Origin: Candidatus Multiplicimicrobium inquinatum
Lineage (GTDB): Bacteria; Omnitrophota; Omnitrophia; Omnitrophales; Aquincolibacteriaceae
Assembly: GCA_002344825.1 (NCBI GenBank)
Contig: DDUN01000036.1
Coordinates: forward strand, 1-64,000
DNA: 64,000 nucleotides
Direction: 5' to 3'
Shown: one piece after another, positions 54,904 through 63,459 of the stretch
How positions within the stretch are numbered: the stretch's first letter is position 1
Layout: each line of letters starts with the position of its first letter
The notes under the pieces: model-generated
The model's input: only the letters and a program-made list of their open reading frames with translations
Told to the model about the DNA's origin: nothing
Databases searched by the model: none
Program-made: the position numbers and the translations under genes

Positions 54904-55479
54904 ATGAAACCTTCTTTTGCCCGAACTCTTTCTATGACCGCGATTCCTATTTTGGTGGTCAGCATTTTCTTTGCGGCGTATGCGATTAAAAAAGCTCAGG
55001 ATGCCGCGGTGTTGCCGGATTACGGTGCCGCGCCTATTTTTGAACTGACTGATTCTTCGGGAGAAAAATTTGAATCATCCTCATTGATGGGCGATCCGTG
55101 GATCATGACGTTTCTCTTTACGCGTTGCCCCGATCAATGCCCTTTGATGGTGACAAAAATGACCAAGCTTTCAAAGCAGGTTCCGATTTTGAAGTTTGTC
55201 TCCATCACCGCGGATCCTGATTTTGATAAGCCTGAAGTGCTCGCGGAATATGTGAAGCGCGGCATTGGCCCCAAGAAATGGAATTTTTTAACCGGTGAAA
55301 AAGAAAAGCTGAATAAAATCGCCTTGGACTTCATGACTTCGGCGCCCGATAACCCCGGCCTGCATAGTACGCGTTTTATATTGGTGGATGGTTCGGGGCG
55401 TATTCGCGGGTTTTATGATTCGCAAAGCAAAGAACAAATGGGCGCTCTTGCTGTGGATGCCCGAGGCTTATTAAGTTGA
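54904..55479 (+). CDS. SCO1/SenC family copper-binding protein
   Basis: A 191-residue membrane-anchored thioredoxin-fold protein (anchor about 8-28). The copper site is complete: FTRCPDQCPLM (C75, C79, CxxxC) and a conserved His in GLHSTRFILVD. SCO1/SenC proteins bring copper to the CuA centre of cytochrome c oxidase or act as periplasmic thiol-copper chaperones. It is next to the czc block, which ties it to metal handling in the periplasm. Confidence 0.93.
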   Translation: MKPSFARTLSMTAIPILVVSIFFAAYAIKKAQDAAVLPDYGAAPIFELTDSSGEKFESSSLMGDPWIMTFLFTRCPDQCPLMVTKMTKLSKQVPILKFVSITADPDFDKPEVLAEYVKRGIGPKKWNFLTGEKEKLNKIALDFMTSAPDNPGLHSTRFILVDGSGRIRGFYDSQSKEQMGALAVDARGLLS

Positions 55480-55505
55480 CGCGTGGAATATAATTTCTAC
55501 GAATT

Positions 55506-55847
55506 ATGAAAAAGTTTTTCGCATTACTCACTATCGGGCTTTTAATCACCGCGGGTTTGCGCGCGCCGGAATCTTCCGTTCTTACGAATGGTTTTTGTTC
55601 CAGCGGCCCTGTTTTAGAAAAAGCGCAAGGCCATGATTCGGACGCGCATGAATTGCGCCGCACGGCCTCAAACCCGACAACACTTCATTCCGGCTTTGCG
55701 CCTTCTTTTCATCCGTTTGATATGCCCAAAGCACAAGCCATGAGCGCCCCCGATTTTTTTGGAAACATGATTTCTGACTTTGTTCCGTCTCCCGACGGAA
55801 TGTCTGTTTTTCCTCTGATTCGCCCGCCGGTCGCTTTCTCTTTCTGA
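55506..55847 (+). CDS. Small secreted protein at the head of the TonB-receptor block
   Basis: Not recognised as a named family. 113 residues: a short signal-like segment (about 1-20), a polar mature part (GHDSDAHELRR) with one Cys, and a C-terminus ending LIRPPVAFSF, similar to the C-terminus of the small protein at 48787. TATAAT lies about 11 nt before the ATG with no ribosome binding site, so the leader is very short. It sits 50 bp before the TonB receptor gene. Confidence 0.55.
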   Translation: MKKFFALLTIGLLITAGLRAPESSVLTNGFCSSGPVLEKAQGHDSDAHELRRTASNPTTLHSGFAPSFHPFDMPKAQAMSAPDFFGNMISDFVPSPDGMSVFPLIRPPVAFSF

Positions 55848-55897
55848 GCTGATTTTGTTTCGCGCGTCATCACGCGAATAAACAGAAAGGGATTTCT

Positions 55898-57985
55898 ATG
55901 CGTTTCTTTTTAATTTTATTTTTAGCAGGATTTTTTTACCTGCCTTTTCAAAACGGCGGATTTGCCGCGACTTCTACCGCAACGACAATGCCTGAAGTGG
56001 AAGTTCGGGCTGGAAAAGTAAAAACTTCTCTCACGGCAGGTAAAGCAAGCGCGGCGCAAAATTTAGCGCGCACGGTCGGTGGAACAAGCTTGATTGATGC
56101 CGAGTCTTATAAGACCGGCCGAGCTTCCACTTTGCAGGATGCACTTGGCTACGTGCCGGGCGTTTTTGTTCAGCCGCGATTCGGCTCTGATGAAGCGCGG
56201 CTTTCTATTCGCGGTTCGGGTATTCAGCGCACCTTTCATTTGCGCGGAATCAAACTGCTTCAGGATGGCGTCCCCATTAACCAAGCTGATGGCGCGGGCG
56301 ATTTTCAGGCGATTGAGCCTTTGGCATTGGACTACATTGAAGTTTATCGCGGAGCGAACGCTCTGCAATACGGCTCGACAACAATGGGCGGGGCGATCAA
56401 TTTCGTTTCGCCGACGGGGTATACCGCACCTTTAATACAAGGGCGCTTTGAATACGGCGGGTTTGGTTATATGCGCAATCAAGTCAGTTCGGGTTACGCG
56501 AAAGGTCCGCTTGATTATTTTGTTTCGCTTTCGGAAGTACGTCAGGATGGTTATCGCAATCATGCTGAACAGTGGACGAAGCGTTTGTTCAGTAATTACG
56601 GCGTGCGCTGGAATGACGCGGTGGAAACCCGTTTTTATTTAAGCTTGGTCGATTCCAAATCGAAACTTCCCGGCAATCTTACGGCCGCGCAATTTGAAGA
56701 AAACCCGAAGCAGGCGGCGCGTGCCAATGTGACAGGCAATCAAAAGCGCGACTTTGATTTGGTGCGTCTCGCAACCAAAACTGTTTTTCAGGGTAACGGA
56801 CAAATGCTTGAGCTTGGCGCATTCTGGATTCGCAAAGATTTGTTTCACCCCATTTTTCAGGTGATTAACCAAATCTCAGATGATGTCGGCGCGAGCCTTC
56901 GTTATCAAAATGAGAACGAACTTTTTGACCATAAGAACATTTTTACTTTTGGCTTTAACCCTTCATTCGGCGCGACGGAAGATGTGCGTTACACCAATGT
57001 CGGCGGCCGCGCGGGAAACAAAACCGCAGAGTCAAAACTCAAAGCCTACAATCTTGATTTTTTCGCGGAAGAGCAATTCTATGCGTTGGAAAAACTCGCG
57101 TTGGTTGGCGGCTTGCAATGGAGCGTGGCATCGCGCCGGGCCAATGATAAGTTTTTAGCGGATGGCGATCATAGCGGAAGGCCCTTGTATCACGGCTGGA
57201 GCCCCAAGGTAGGCTTGCGATATGAATTTACTGAAACCAGTCAGGCTTTTGCTAATTTCAGCCGCAGTTTTGAACCGCCCAGTTTTGGTGAGCTCACCAA
57301 TGTTACCGGCGGCGGCATTCGCAGTTTAAAAGAACAAAATGCTTCGACGATTGAAGTGGGTACACGCGGCCAGGAATGGCGGCTTTCATGGGATGCCGCG
57401 TGGTATTACTCGTGGGTAGACAATGAGCTGCTCGGCTTAAATGACGGCGCGGGCAATCCGCTCGGCACGATCAACGCGGAAAATACTACACATCAGGGTA
57501 TTGAGCTGGGAATTGGTTTTGATGTTTGGCGCGGTATTTTAAAGCAGGAAGATAAAGAAAAAAATGAACCCGCAGACAAAATTCAGCTGCGCGGCATTTA
57601 CAACTGGAGCCGGTTCCGTTTCGATGACGACCGTGTTTATCGCGATAATGCTTTGCCGGGAATTCCCGAACATTTTTTTAAAGCGGAGCTCAACTATGAA
57701 CATCCCTCCGGATTTTATTTCGGTCCCAATGTGGAATGGGTACTGAAGCAATATGCCGTGGATATGGCGAATTCGCTTGAAGCCAATAATTACATTTTAT
57801 TGGGACTCAAAGGCGGGTTTAAAATGAATCGCGGCATTTCTGTTTTTGTGGAGGCCAAGAATTTGACCGACAAACATTATGTTGCGACAACAGGTGTGAT
57901 TGCGGACGCGCGCGGACGCGATTCGGCGCAATTTTTACCGGGAGACGGACGTACCGTCATCTCGGGCGTTGAACTCAAGTTTTAG
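55898..57985 (+). CDS. TonB-dependent outer-membrane receptor
   Basis: A 695-residue receptor: signal peptide (about 1-25), N-terminal plug with RLSIRGSGIQRTFHLRGI, LQDGVPINQADG and YIEVYRGANALQYGS, then a 22-strand barrel to the terminal aromatic F that the outer-membrane assembly machinery reads. It belongs to the general siderophore/metal receptor group. In a heavy-metal block a copper chelate or copper receptor of the OprC/NosA kind is plausible, but no ligand residues prove this. GGAGG-like AAAGGGA precedes the ATG. Confidence 0.9.
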   Translation: MRFFLILFLAGFFYLPFQNGGFAATSTATTMPEVEVRAGKVKTSLTAGKASAAQNLARTVGGTSLIDAESYKTGRASTLQDALGYVPGVFVQPRFGSDEARLSIRGSGIQRTFHLRGIKLLQDGVPINQADGAGDFQAIEPLALDYIEVYRGANALQYGSTTMGGAINFVSPTGYTAPLIQGRFEYGGFGYMRNQVSSGYAKGPLDYFVSLSEVRQDGYRNHAEQWTKRLFSNYGVRWNDAVETRFYLSLVDSKSKLPGNLTAAQFEENPKQAARANVTGNQKRDFDLVRLATKTVFQGNGQMLELGAFWIRKDLFHPIFQVINQISDDVGASLRYQNENELFDHKNIFTFGFNPSFGATEDVRYTNVGGRAGNKTAESKLKAYNLDFFAEEQFYALEKLALVGGLQWSVASRRANDKFLADGDHSGRPLYHGWSPKVGLRYEFTETSQAFANFSRSFEPPSFGELTNVTGGGIRSLKEQNASTIEVGTRGQEWRLSWDAAWYYSWVDNELLGLNDGAGNPLGTINAENTTHQGIELGIGFDVWRGILKQEDKEKNEPADKIQLRGIYNWSRFRFDDDRVYRDNALPGIPEHFFKAELNYEHPSGFYFGPNVEWVLKQYAVDMANSLEANNYILLGLKGGFKMNRGISVFVEAKNLTDKHYVATTGVIADARGRDSAQFLPGDGRTVISGVELKF

Positions 57986-58037
57986 GAGGCAATAGGTGCC
58001 GCCAAGCGCTCTTAAAAGGGTGTTTCTCGAAGGTGAT

Positions 58038-58066
58038 TTGACACCCAAGTCGGGGGGGAGTATATT
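58038..58066 (+). promoter_or_regulatory. Promoter of the riboswitch-trkH unit
   Basis: TTGACA and TATATT with the ideal 17-bp spacing. The predicted start at about 58073 falls at the beginning of the riboswitch aptamer, so the transcript would carry it at its 5' end. Confidence 0.75.
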
Positions 58067-58068
58067 TT

Positions 58069-58189
58069 TCGCTAACCAATGCCGAATCCGTAACTTGGAA
58101 CGGGGGACCCAATATCCAGGGGCGAATTACCGCAAGGTAAGAGGTTTGTTACTCAACCTTAGCCCGTCAGCTAACCTCGTAGGCGCAAG
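58069..58189 (+). ncRNA. c-di-AMP (ydaO/yuaA-type) riboswitch
   Basis: The conserved aptamer blocks appear in order: a GCTAACC...GCCGAATCCG start, GGAACGGGGGACCCAA, GGGGCGAATT, AAGGTAAGAGG, and CCCGTCAGCTAACCTCGTAG. These are the hallmark of the c-di-AMP riboswitch, which normally turns genes off when c-di-AMP (and so potassium) is high. The aptamer ends 9 nt before the ATG of the potassium transporter and its last bases abut the AGAGGA ribosome binding site; no terminator lies between them, so control of translation is more likely than of termination. Confidence 0.92.
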
Positions 58190-58198
58190 AGGAACATC

Positions 58199-59551
58199 AT
58201 GAGTTTGAGTCGTTATTTTCAAGCGTTTGCGCTATTTTTCCGCCGCATTAACCCCGTTCAAACCTTAACTCTTGGTTATCTTTTGATGACCCTGATTGGC
58301 TGGAGCCTGCTTAGCTTGCCTTGGCTTCAAGCCATTCCCACTCAGACGATTGATAATTTATTTACCGCGGCCTCCGCGATTTCGACGACAGGTCTGACAT
58401 CGGTTAGCTTGTCCGATCATTACAATTTCGGCGGAGAGCTGTTGGTTTTTATTTTGATCCAGATGGGCGGATTGGGATATATGATTTTTGGGTCGTTTAT
58501 TGTTTTGATCACCCGCAAAAAAATCTCTAAAACTCACGAAGAATTACTGCGCACCGATTTTGGTCTTCCCAAAAGTTTTGATTTTCGCGGATTTGTTCAA
58601 ACTGTTTTGCTATTTACCCTTTTGGTTGAGGTTTTGGGCGCTGCGGGGCTTTATATGATTTTTAAAGAGAGGGGAATTCCCGACCCGCTTTGGAATGCTG
58701 TTTTTCACAGCGTGTCCGCTTTTTGTACGGCAGGGTTTAGTTTGTTTAACAACAGCTTTGAAGGCTTTCGTGATCACATCGCGCTTAATTTAATTATTAT
58801 CGGATTAAGCTTTGCCGGTGCGATTGGGTTCATTGCGATTGTGGATGTTTGGGAGCGAGTGACGGGCCGCAAGAAGGAAATAACATTTACTTCAAAAGTC
58901 ATTCTCGGGTTCTCGCTTTTAACGATTACAGCGGGATGCGTTTTGCTTTTTTTCACCGAGCCGCTATTTAAAGAATTGCCCAATCAGATTTGGATGACCG
59001 CCTTGTTTCAGTCCATGACGGCGATGACCACGGTTGGTTTTAATACCGTCCCGATCGGAAGTCTATCGCATGGCGCGCTTTATTTAATGACGATTCTGAT
59101 GATTGTGGGCGCGTCGCCCGCCGGAACGGGCGGCGGTATTAAATCTACCACGGTAGTTGCGGTTTTAGCGGAGACTTTCGCAACTTTGCGGGGACGGCGA
59201 GTGGTGACTTTTATGGGCCGCGTGATTCCTGACTTTCGTCTTCAGCAAGCCAGCGCCAGTTTTAATTTTTATATTTTGCTTTTAACCGCGGGCGTGTATT
59301 TGCTGACCATAACGGATTCAAGTTTGTCTGTTTTTGAACTTCTCTTTGAAGCGACTTCCGCCATTGGCACAGTCGGTTTAAGTACGGGTATTACCGGCGC
59401 GCTTAGTTTTGCGGGAAAGTGTGTCGTGATTGCACTGATGGTGCTGGGCCGTATCGGACCACTCTCAATCGGTTTGGCTCTTTTCTATAGCAAAAAAGAT
59501 TATGACGACAGTCTTTGGGATGCTAAGTATGAGGATATTTCAATCGATTAG
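58199..59551 (+). CDS. TrkH/KtrB-type potassium uptake protein
   Basis: A 450-residue membrane potassium transporter of the Trk/Ktr/HKT superfamily. Four pore-loop repeats with selectivity-filter glycines are visible: SAISTTGLTSV, SAFCTAGFSLF, TAMTTVGFNTV and SAIGTVGLSTG. The length and N-terminus suit a KtrB-like protein. No TrkA/KtrA gene is adjacent, so the gating subunit must lie elsewhere. The preceding c-di-AMP riboswitch directly supports a K+ role, and AGAGGA lies 5 nt before the ATG. Confidence 0.95.
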   Translation: MSLSRYFQAFALFFRRINPVQTLTLGYLLMTLIGWSLLSLPWLQAIPTQTIDNLFTAASAISTTGLTSVSLSDHYNFGGELLVFILIQMGGLGYMIFGSFIVLITRKKISKTHEELLRTDFGLPKSFDFRGFVQTVLLFTLLVEVLGAAGLYMIFKERGIPDPLWNAVFHSVSAFCTAGFSLFNNSFEGFRDHIALNLIIIGLSFAGAIGFIAIVDVWERVTGRKKEITFTSKVILGFSLLTITAGCVLLFFTEPLFKELPNQIWMTALFQSMTAMTTVGFNTVPIGSLSHGALYLMTILMIVGASPAGTGGGIKSTTVVAVLAETFATLRGRRVVTFMGRVIPDFRLQQASASFNFYILLLTAGVYLLTITDSSLSVFELLFEATSAIGTVGLSTGITGALSFAGKCVVIALMVLGRIGPLSIGLALFYSKKDYDDSLWDAKYEDISID

Positions 59552-59563
59552 TTTTTAGACATG

Positions 59564-59601
59564 AAAAAACCCGAGGTGGATTGCTCCATCTCGGGTTTTT
59601 T
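59564..59601. terminator. Bidirectional terminator between trkH and the K/A/E-rich gene
   Basis: AAAAAACCCGAGGTGGA pairs with TCCATCTCGGGTTTTTT (17-bp stem with one G-T pair, loop TTGC). A runs on one side and T runs on the other make it work for the trkH transcript and for the convergent gene alike. Confidence 0.92.
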
Positions 59602-59613
59602 GTTGAGAAAAAC

Positions 59614-59898
59614 TTAGGCGACTGCGGCAGCAGCAGCTTTTTCAGCCTTTTTTGCTTCGCGTTCGGCTTTTTTAGCTTCCTGCTTGGCTTTGCGTTCTGC
59701 TTTTTTCTTTTCATGCTCAGCTTTGCGCTGCGCTTTTTTAGCTTCGCGCTCCGCTTTCTTTGCATCACGTTTTGCCATGTTTTCTGCTTTTTTGTTCATG
59801 CCGCCGAGAGCTGACTCGACATCGCTGTCAGCGTGAACAACCGGAGAAGCAAGCAAAAGTGCCGCAATTAAAAGTGCAAATAAATTAAACTTCTTCAT
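59614..59898 (-). CDS. Exported Lys/Ala/Glu-rich helical protein
   Basis: A 94-residue protein with signal peptide (about 1-23, VVHA). The mature part is a near-uninterrupted run of K-K-A-E-R-E-A-K-K-A-type repeats (about 40-85), ending in poly-Ala. Such (E-R/K)n patterns form single stable alpha-helices in solution. No family is recognised; a periplasmic spacer, or a binder of anionic surfaces, is a guess. On the minus strand it has TATAAT 45 nt before the ATG. Codon use here follows the simple repeat. Confidence 0.7.
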   Translation of the reverse strand: MKKFNLFALLIAALLLASPVVHADSDVESALGGMNKKAENMAKRDAKKAEREAKKAQRKAEHEKKKAERKAKQEAKKAEREAKKAEKAAAAAVA

Positions 59899-60008
59899 AG
59901 TCTTAAGTACCCCTTTTTAAATTAAAGAACCTCACCCATTATACGCAGGTTTGACGCAAGATGAAGGGTGCTTCTTCAAACTTTTTTTGAATGAGGTTGC
60001 TTTGCTGT

Positions 60009-60014
60009 TAGAAT
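60009..60014 (+). promoter_or_regulatory. -10 box, predicted leaderless start of the beta-CASP gene
   Basis: TAGAAT with 6 nt between it and the ATG at 60021; no ribosome binding site. TTTTGA at 59985-59990 (18-bp spacing) is a possible -35. Confidence 0.5.
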
Positions 60015-60020
60015 TGAAGC

Positions 60021-61424
60021 ATGCGTGATATTCAGCCTTCTCTTTCTTTTTTGGGCGGTGCCGGCACCGTAACCGGTTCCAAGTACTTGATTCAAGCTTA
60101 TGGCTCTCAAATATTGCTGGATGCGGGGTTATTTCAGGGGCTGAAAGAATTGCGCCTGAGAAACTGGGCTAAAACCGCTTTTGATCCTAAGCAACTCAAT
60201 GCTGTGGTGTTAAGTCACGCGCATATTGATCATTCCGGCTATTTGCCCGTGCTGCATAAACATCATTTCAAAGGTAAGGTGTTCTGTACGCATGGGACGG
60301 CGGATTTACTCAAAATCATGCTGCCTGACTCGGCTTTTTTGCAGGAAGAAGAAGCGGCGCGCGCGAACCGCAAAGGTTACTCCAAGCATCATCCCGCGCT
60401 CGCGCTTTGTACGCTTGCTGACGCGGAAGGCGTGCTGAAGCAAGTGAAGCATTATCCTTATGAAAAACTTTTTGAAGTGCGTCCGGGCATTCACGCGCTT
60501 TATCGCCGCGCGGGGCATATTCTGGGTTCCGCGACAGTGGAACTGCAGATTCGAAGAAAAGGCACTGAACCCTTGAAGCTGGTTTTTTCCGGAGACTTGG
60601 GACGTTGGCATCAGCCGATTTTGCGCGATCCCGAACCCGTTCTCGAGGCCGATATTTTGCTTTTGGAATCGACTTATGGAAACCGGATTCATCCCACAGA
60701 TGCGGAAGAACGCTTAGCGCAAATTATTCGTGAATCCGCTCAACGGGGTGGAGCGTTAATTATCCCCGCGTTTGCGATTGGGCGCACGCAGCAATTGGTT
60801 TGGACGATTCGCAAGCTGGAACAGGAAGGAAAAATTCCTGTTCTTCCGGTTTACATGGACAGCCCCATGGCAATTAGCGCGTCTGAGATTTATCACCGCC
60901 ATCCCGAAGATCATGACTTAGATATGCAAAAACTAATGAATGAAAATGAAACTCCGCTTAATTCAAAAAACTTTCGCTTGGCAAAAACTCCCGAGGAATC
61001 TCAAGCGCTTAACTCGATCAAAGGTCCCGTGATTATTATTTCGGCAAGCGGCATGGCCACGGGCGGGCGAATTTTACATCATTTAAAAAACCGTCTGCCG
61101 GACCCGAAAAACACGGTGCTGCTGCCGGGGTATCAGGCAGCCGGAACGCGTGGAAGGTCTTTGCAGGATGGCGCGAAAACGGTGCGCATGCAAGGACAAG
61201 ATATTCCCGTGAACGCGAAAGTCGAATTGCTGGACGGACTTTCCGCACACGCCGATCAAAATGAAATTTTAAAGTGGCTTTCTTATTTTAAAAAGCCGCC
61301 CAAAGTCACTTATCTTGTGCACGGCGAAGAAGAGTCTTTGATTGCGTTGCGATCAGCCATTCGTGAAAAGTTGAATTGGAATGTTGAAATCGCGCAGGAC
61401 GGCTTTACTGTTCCGCTGACTTAG
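60021..61424 (+). CDS. Beta-CASP metallo-beta-lactamase-fold hydrolase (RNA-processing type)
   Basis: A 467-residue protein. Metallo-beta-lactamase core with the zinc motif LSHAHIDHSGYLP (H-x-H-x-D-H), the GHILGSA and SGDLGR motifs, then a beta-CASP insertion (about 205-360) with ESTYGNR, the PAFAIGRTQQL helix and GRILHHL, and a C-terminal RMMBL segment with LSAHADQNEILKW. This matches bacterial homologues of CPSF-73/Ysh1, a ribonuclease class; specificity here is inferred. It overlaps the convergent radical SAM gene by 4 bp. Confidence 0.92.
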   Translation: MRDIQPSLSFLGGAGTVTGSKYLIQAYGSQILLDAGLFQGLKELRLRNWAKTAFDPKQLNAVVLSHAHIDHSGYLPVLHKHHFKGKVFCTHGTADLLKIMLPDSAFLQEEEAARANRKGYSKHHPALALCTLADAEGVLKQVKHYPYEKLFEVRPGIHALYRRAGHILGSATVELQIRRKGTEPLKLVFSGDLGRWHQPILRDPEPVLEADILLLESTYGNRIHPTDAEERLAQIIRESAQRGGALIIPAFAIGRTQQLVWTIRKLEQEGKIPVLPVYMDSPMAISASEIYHRHPEDHDLDMQKLMNENETPLNSKNFRLAKTPEESQALNSIKGPVIIISASGMATGGRILHHLKNRLPDPKNTVLLPGYQAAGTRGRSLQDGAKTVRMQGQDIPVNAKVELLDGLSAHADQNEILKWLSYFKKPPKVTYLVHGEEESLIALRSAIREKLNWNVEIAQDGFTVPLT

Positions 61425-62530
61425 CGCGCGGAGACGGCCGAACCTGTTTGATCCAGCATTTCGCAAATGGATTTTTTAGTAAATTCCTTGCCATAAACTC
61501 GGCGCCAAACTTCAGGCGATTCCATAATTAAATACGATGTGACACCGGGCAGATATTTTTCAAGCATGCCTGCCAAGCCTTTGTAAAGTTCGAGTCGGCG
61601 ATGTTTGAAATAGCGTAATTTGCCGTCCATGCCATTGATCCATTCACCATAAGGCAATTTGGATTTCGGAAAACGATCCTGCATTTTCTTCTTTAAATCG
61701 GGCATCATGCGCAAAGAACCAATAGAAATCCACGCGATTTTATGCGCAGGCACAGCGGCGGCAATTTTTTTAACTGTCGCTTCATATTCTTCTTCCCAAT
61801 CTTCGAAATCAATCATCGGGTCAAAGTGGAAGCCCACGCGATAGCCGTCGGTCGCTGCGATTTTTGATGCCGCGGCAAGCCGCTCTTCAATTGACGCGCA
61901 TTTGTGTTCTTCTTCTTTTTGAATGGGGCTGGCGTTAATCGACCAAGACACAATCACTTTGCCGTTGGGATCAAGCTCGAGCAGGTTGTCGATGTTGTTG
62001 CTCTTGGTTTTGAGTTCTAAGACGGAATTTTTTTGCTTCGCGAAAAACGGAATCAAAGTTTTGCTGGTATGTGTAATGTGATCGAGCGAAAGAGAGTCGG
62101 ATAAATGACCGGTGCCGATACGGAAAAACTTTTTCGGATGACGGTTAAGAAATGCCTGCAGATTTTCGAGGATTTCATCGATGTTCGCGTAAATCATCAG
62201 CAACGGATTGGTGAGATAGCTTTGCAGAATGCAATAGCTGCATTCCATATCGCAGCCTTCCTGCAAATGGAGAGAATGATAATCACATGAAAAATAATCT
62301 TCGGCTTCGGGAAAAGGTTTAAATGAACGACCTTGATCACGCGCTAAAAAAATCATTTTCTTCCCGTGTACCCAAGGGTCTTTGGCGGTTTTGATTTTTT
62401 CATAAACATCGCTGGCATGCTCAGCGCTTTCGGACGGCACTTTCGGAAAGCGTTTCAGAATGTCTTTTACAAAAGGCAGTTTCTCGCAGCCTTTTTCAAT
62501 GTAGATTTTTGACGGATGAAAAAGTTTCAT
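61421..62530 (-). CDS. SPL-family radical SAM protein
   Basis: A 369-residue iron-sulfur enzyme: QEGCDMECSYCIL has the radical SAM CxxxCxxC cluster, and the spore-photoproduct-lyase-like layout follows (SDYHSLHLQEGC, ELKTKSNNIDNL, VSWSINASPI, GYRVGFHFDPMI). SPL repairs the spore photoproduct of UV-damaged DNA in endospores; in a non-spore-former it may serve another thymine-dimer or nucleic-acid role. The start overlaps the end of the glycosyltransferase gene by 4 nt. Confidence 0.85.
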   Translation of the reverse strand: MKLFHPSKIYIEKGCEKLPFVKDILKRFPKVPSESAEHASDVYEKIKTAKDPWVHGKKMIFLARDQGRSFKPFPEAEDYFSCDYHSLHLQEGCDMECSYCILQSYLTNPLLMIYANIDEILENLQAFLNRHPKKFFRIGTGHLSDSLSLDHITHTSKTLIPFFAKQKNSVLELKTKSNNIDNLLELDPNGKVIVSWSINASPIQKEEEHKCASIEERLAAASKIAATDGYRVGFHFDPMIDFEDWEEEYEATVKKIAAAVPAHKIAWISIGSLRMMPDLKKKMQDRFPKSKLPYGEWINGMDGKLRYFKHRRLELYKGLAGMLEKYLPGVTSYLIMESPEVWRRVYGKEFTKKSICEMLDQTGSAVSAR

Positions 62531-63375
62531 GGCTTCAATTTATCGAAAAGGGTTTTGATGTCGGGTAACGTTTCCCCGCGTTTTTCAGCGCCAAGCTGCA
62601 GAATGCGTAACTTTTCATCCAACATGGCTTGCGCGGCTTGTTTTTGCTCTGCGTTTAAAATTCCGGAAGCGATGACTTCGGAAAGTGCTTTTGCGCGGAA
62701 GCGGTCCATAGCTTCGTATTGATGCGAGAGCTGGTCTTCGTGCCCGCCGTATTTTTTAAGATAGGGTTCCGGAACAAGTCCGATCGGATAGCGCGGCGCG
62801 ACGCGCAGCCAAAGTTCATAGTCTTCACAGGCGGGGTAGTCTTCGCGGAAAAGACCCACTTCATCGAAGAGTGAACGATGCATCATGACGGCAGAAGGGC
62901 TGACGGCGCAAAGAGGCAGGCATTCGTTAAAAATCCAGCCGCCTTTTTTTTCATGCTTCTTCATTTTGTTAACACGCACGCCGTTGCGGATCCAGATTTC
63001 ATCGGTTTGGCAAATTTGATATTCGGGGTGAGCTTCGAAAAAACGCGTTTGAGCTTCGAGTTTCCCGGGGAGCCATTCGTCGTCAGAATCGAGAAACGCG
63101 AGCCATTCGCCTTTGGAATGATAAATACCGGTATTGCGCGCGGCCGAGACACCGCGATTTTCTTGTGCGACAAATTTTAAAGGCAGAGGCCGGGTATTAC
63201 CCGCCAGGCGGAAAAGATTGTGAACTACTTTTTCGGTTTCATCAGTTGAGCCGTCATCGACGACAATAATTTCAAACGGCGGTCCTTTTTGAATGAGCAC
63301 CGACTGAATGGCTCTTTCCAGAATGGGGGCACGATTGTAAGACGGAATGATGACACTGATTAAAGCTTTGTCCAT
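62527..63375 (-). CDS. Family 2 glycosyltransferase
   Basis: A 282-residue GT-A enzyme. ALISVIIPSYNRAPILERAI, EIIVVDDGSTDET, the QENRGVSAARNTGI stretch and the metal-binding FLDSDDEWLPGKLE (DxD) are all present; EDYELWLRVAPRYPI supplies the acceptor-side acidic residue. No membrane span, so it is cytosolic. TAGAAT ends 6 nt before the ATG on the minus strand with no ribosome binding site, predicting a [20 protein letters not shown]. It forms an operon with the SPL-like gene. Confidence 0.92.
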   Translation of the reverse strand: MDKALISVIIPSYNRAPILERAIQSVLIQKGPPFEIIVVDDGSTDETEKVVHNLFRLAGNTRPLPLKFVAQENRGVSAARNTGIYHSKGEWLAFLDSDDEWLPGKLEAQTRFFEAHPEYQICQTDEIWIRNGVRVNKMKKHEKKGGWIFNECLPLCAVSPSAVMMHRSLFDEVGLFREDYPACEDYELWLRVAPRYPIGLVPEPYLKKYGGHEDQLSHQYEAMDRFRAKALSEVIASGILNAEQKQAAQAMLDEKLRILQLGAEKRGETLPDIKTLFDKLKP

Positions 63376-63459
63376 GCGTGTATTCTAACAGAAGCGTCTT
63401 AGCGCGCTTCTCTGGATTTTTGTTGAGGCAAGCTATGGGAGTTGGTTTAGAATGTCGCC

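Noticed and set aside
40316..57985. Metal island as a mobile genomic island
   Set aside because: I found no integrase, tRNA-end duplication or flanking direct repeats; recent transfer is possible but not shown.
57996..58202. 68-residue open frame before trkH
   Set aside because: It lies across the promoter and c-di-AMP riboswitch, and has no family resemblance; the aptamer blocks explain the sequence.
59581..59814. 77-residue Phe/Leu-rich plus-strand frame
   Set aside because: Complement of the K/A/E-rich gene, whose signal peptide and promoter lie on the minus strand.
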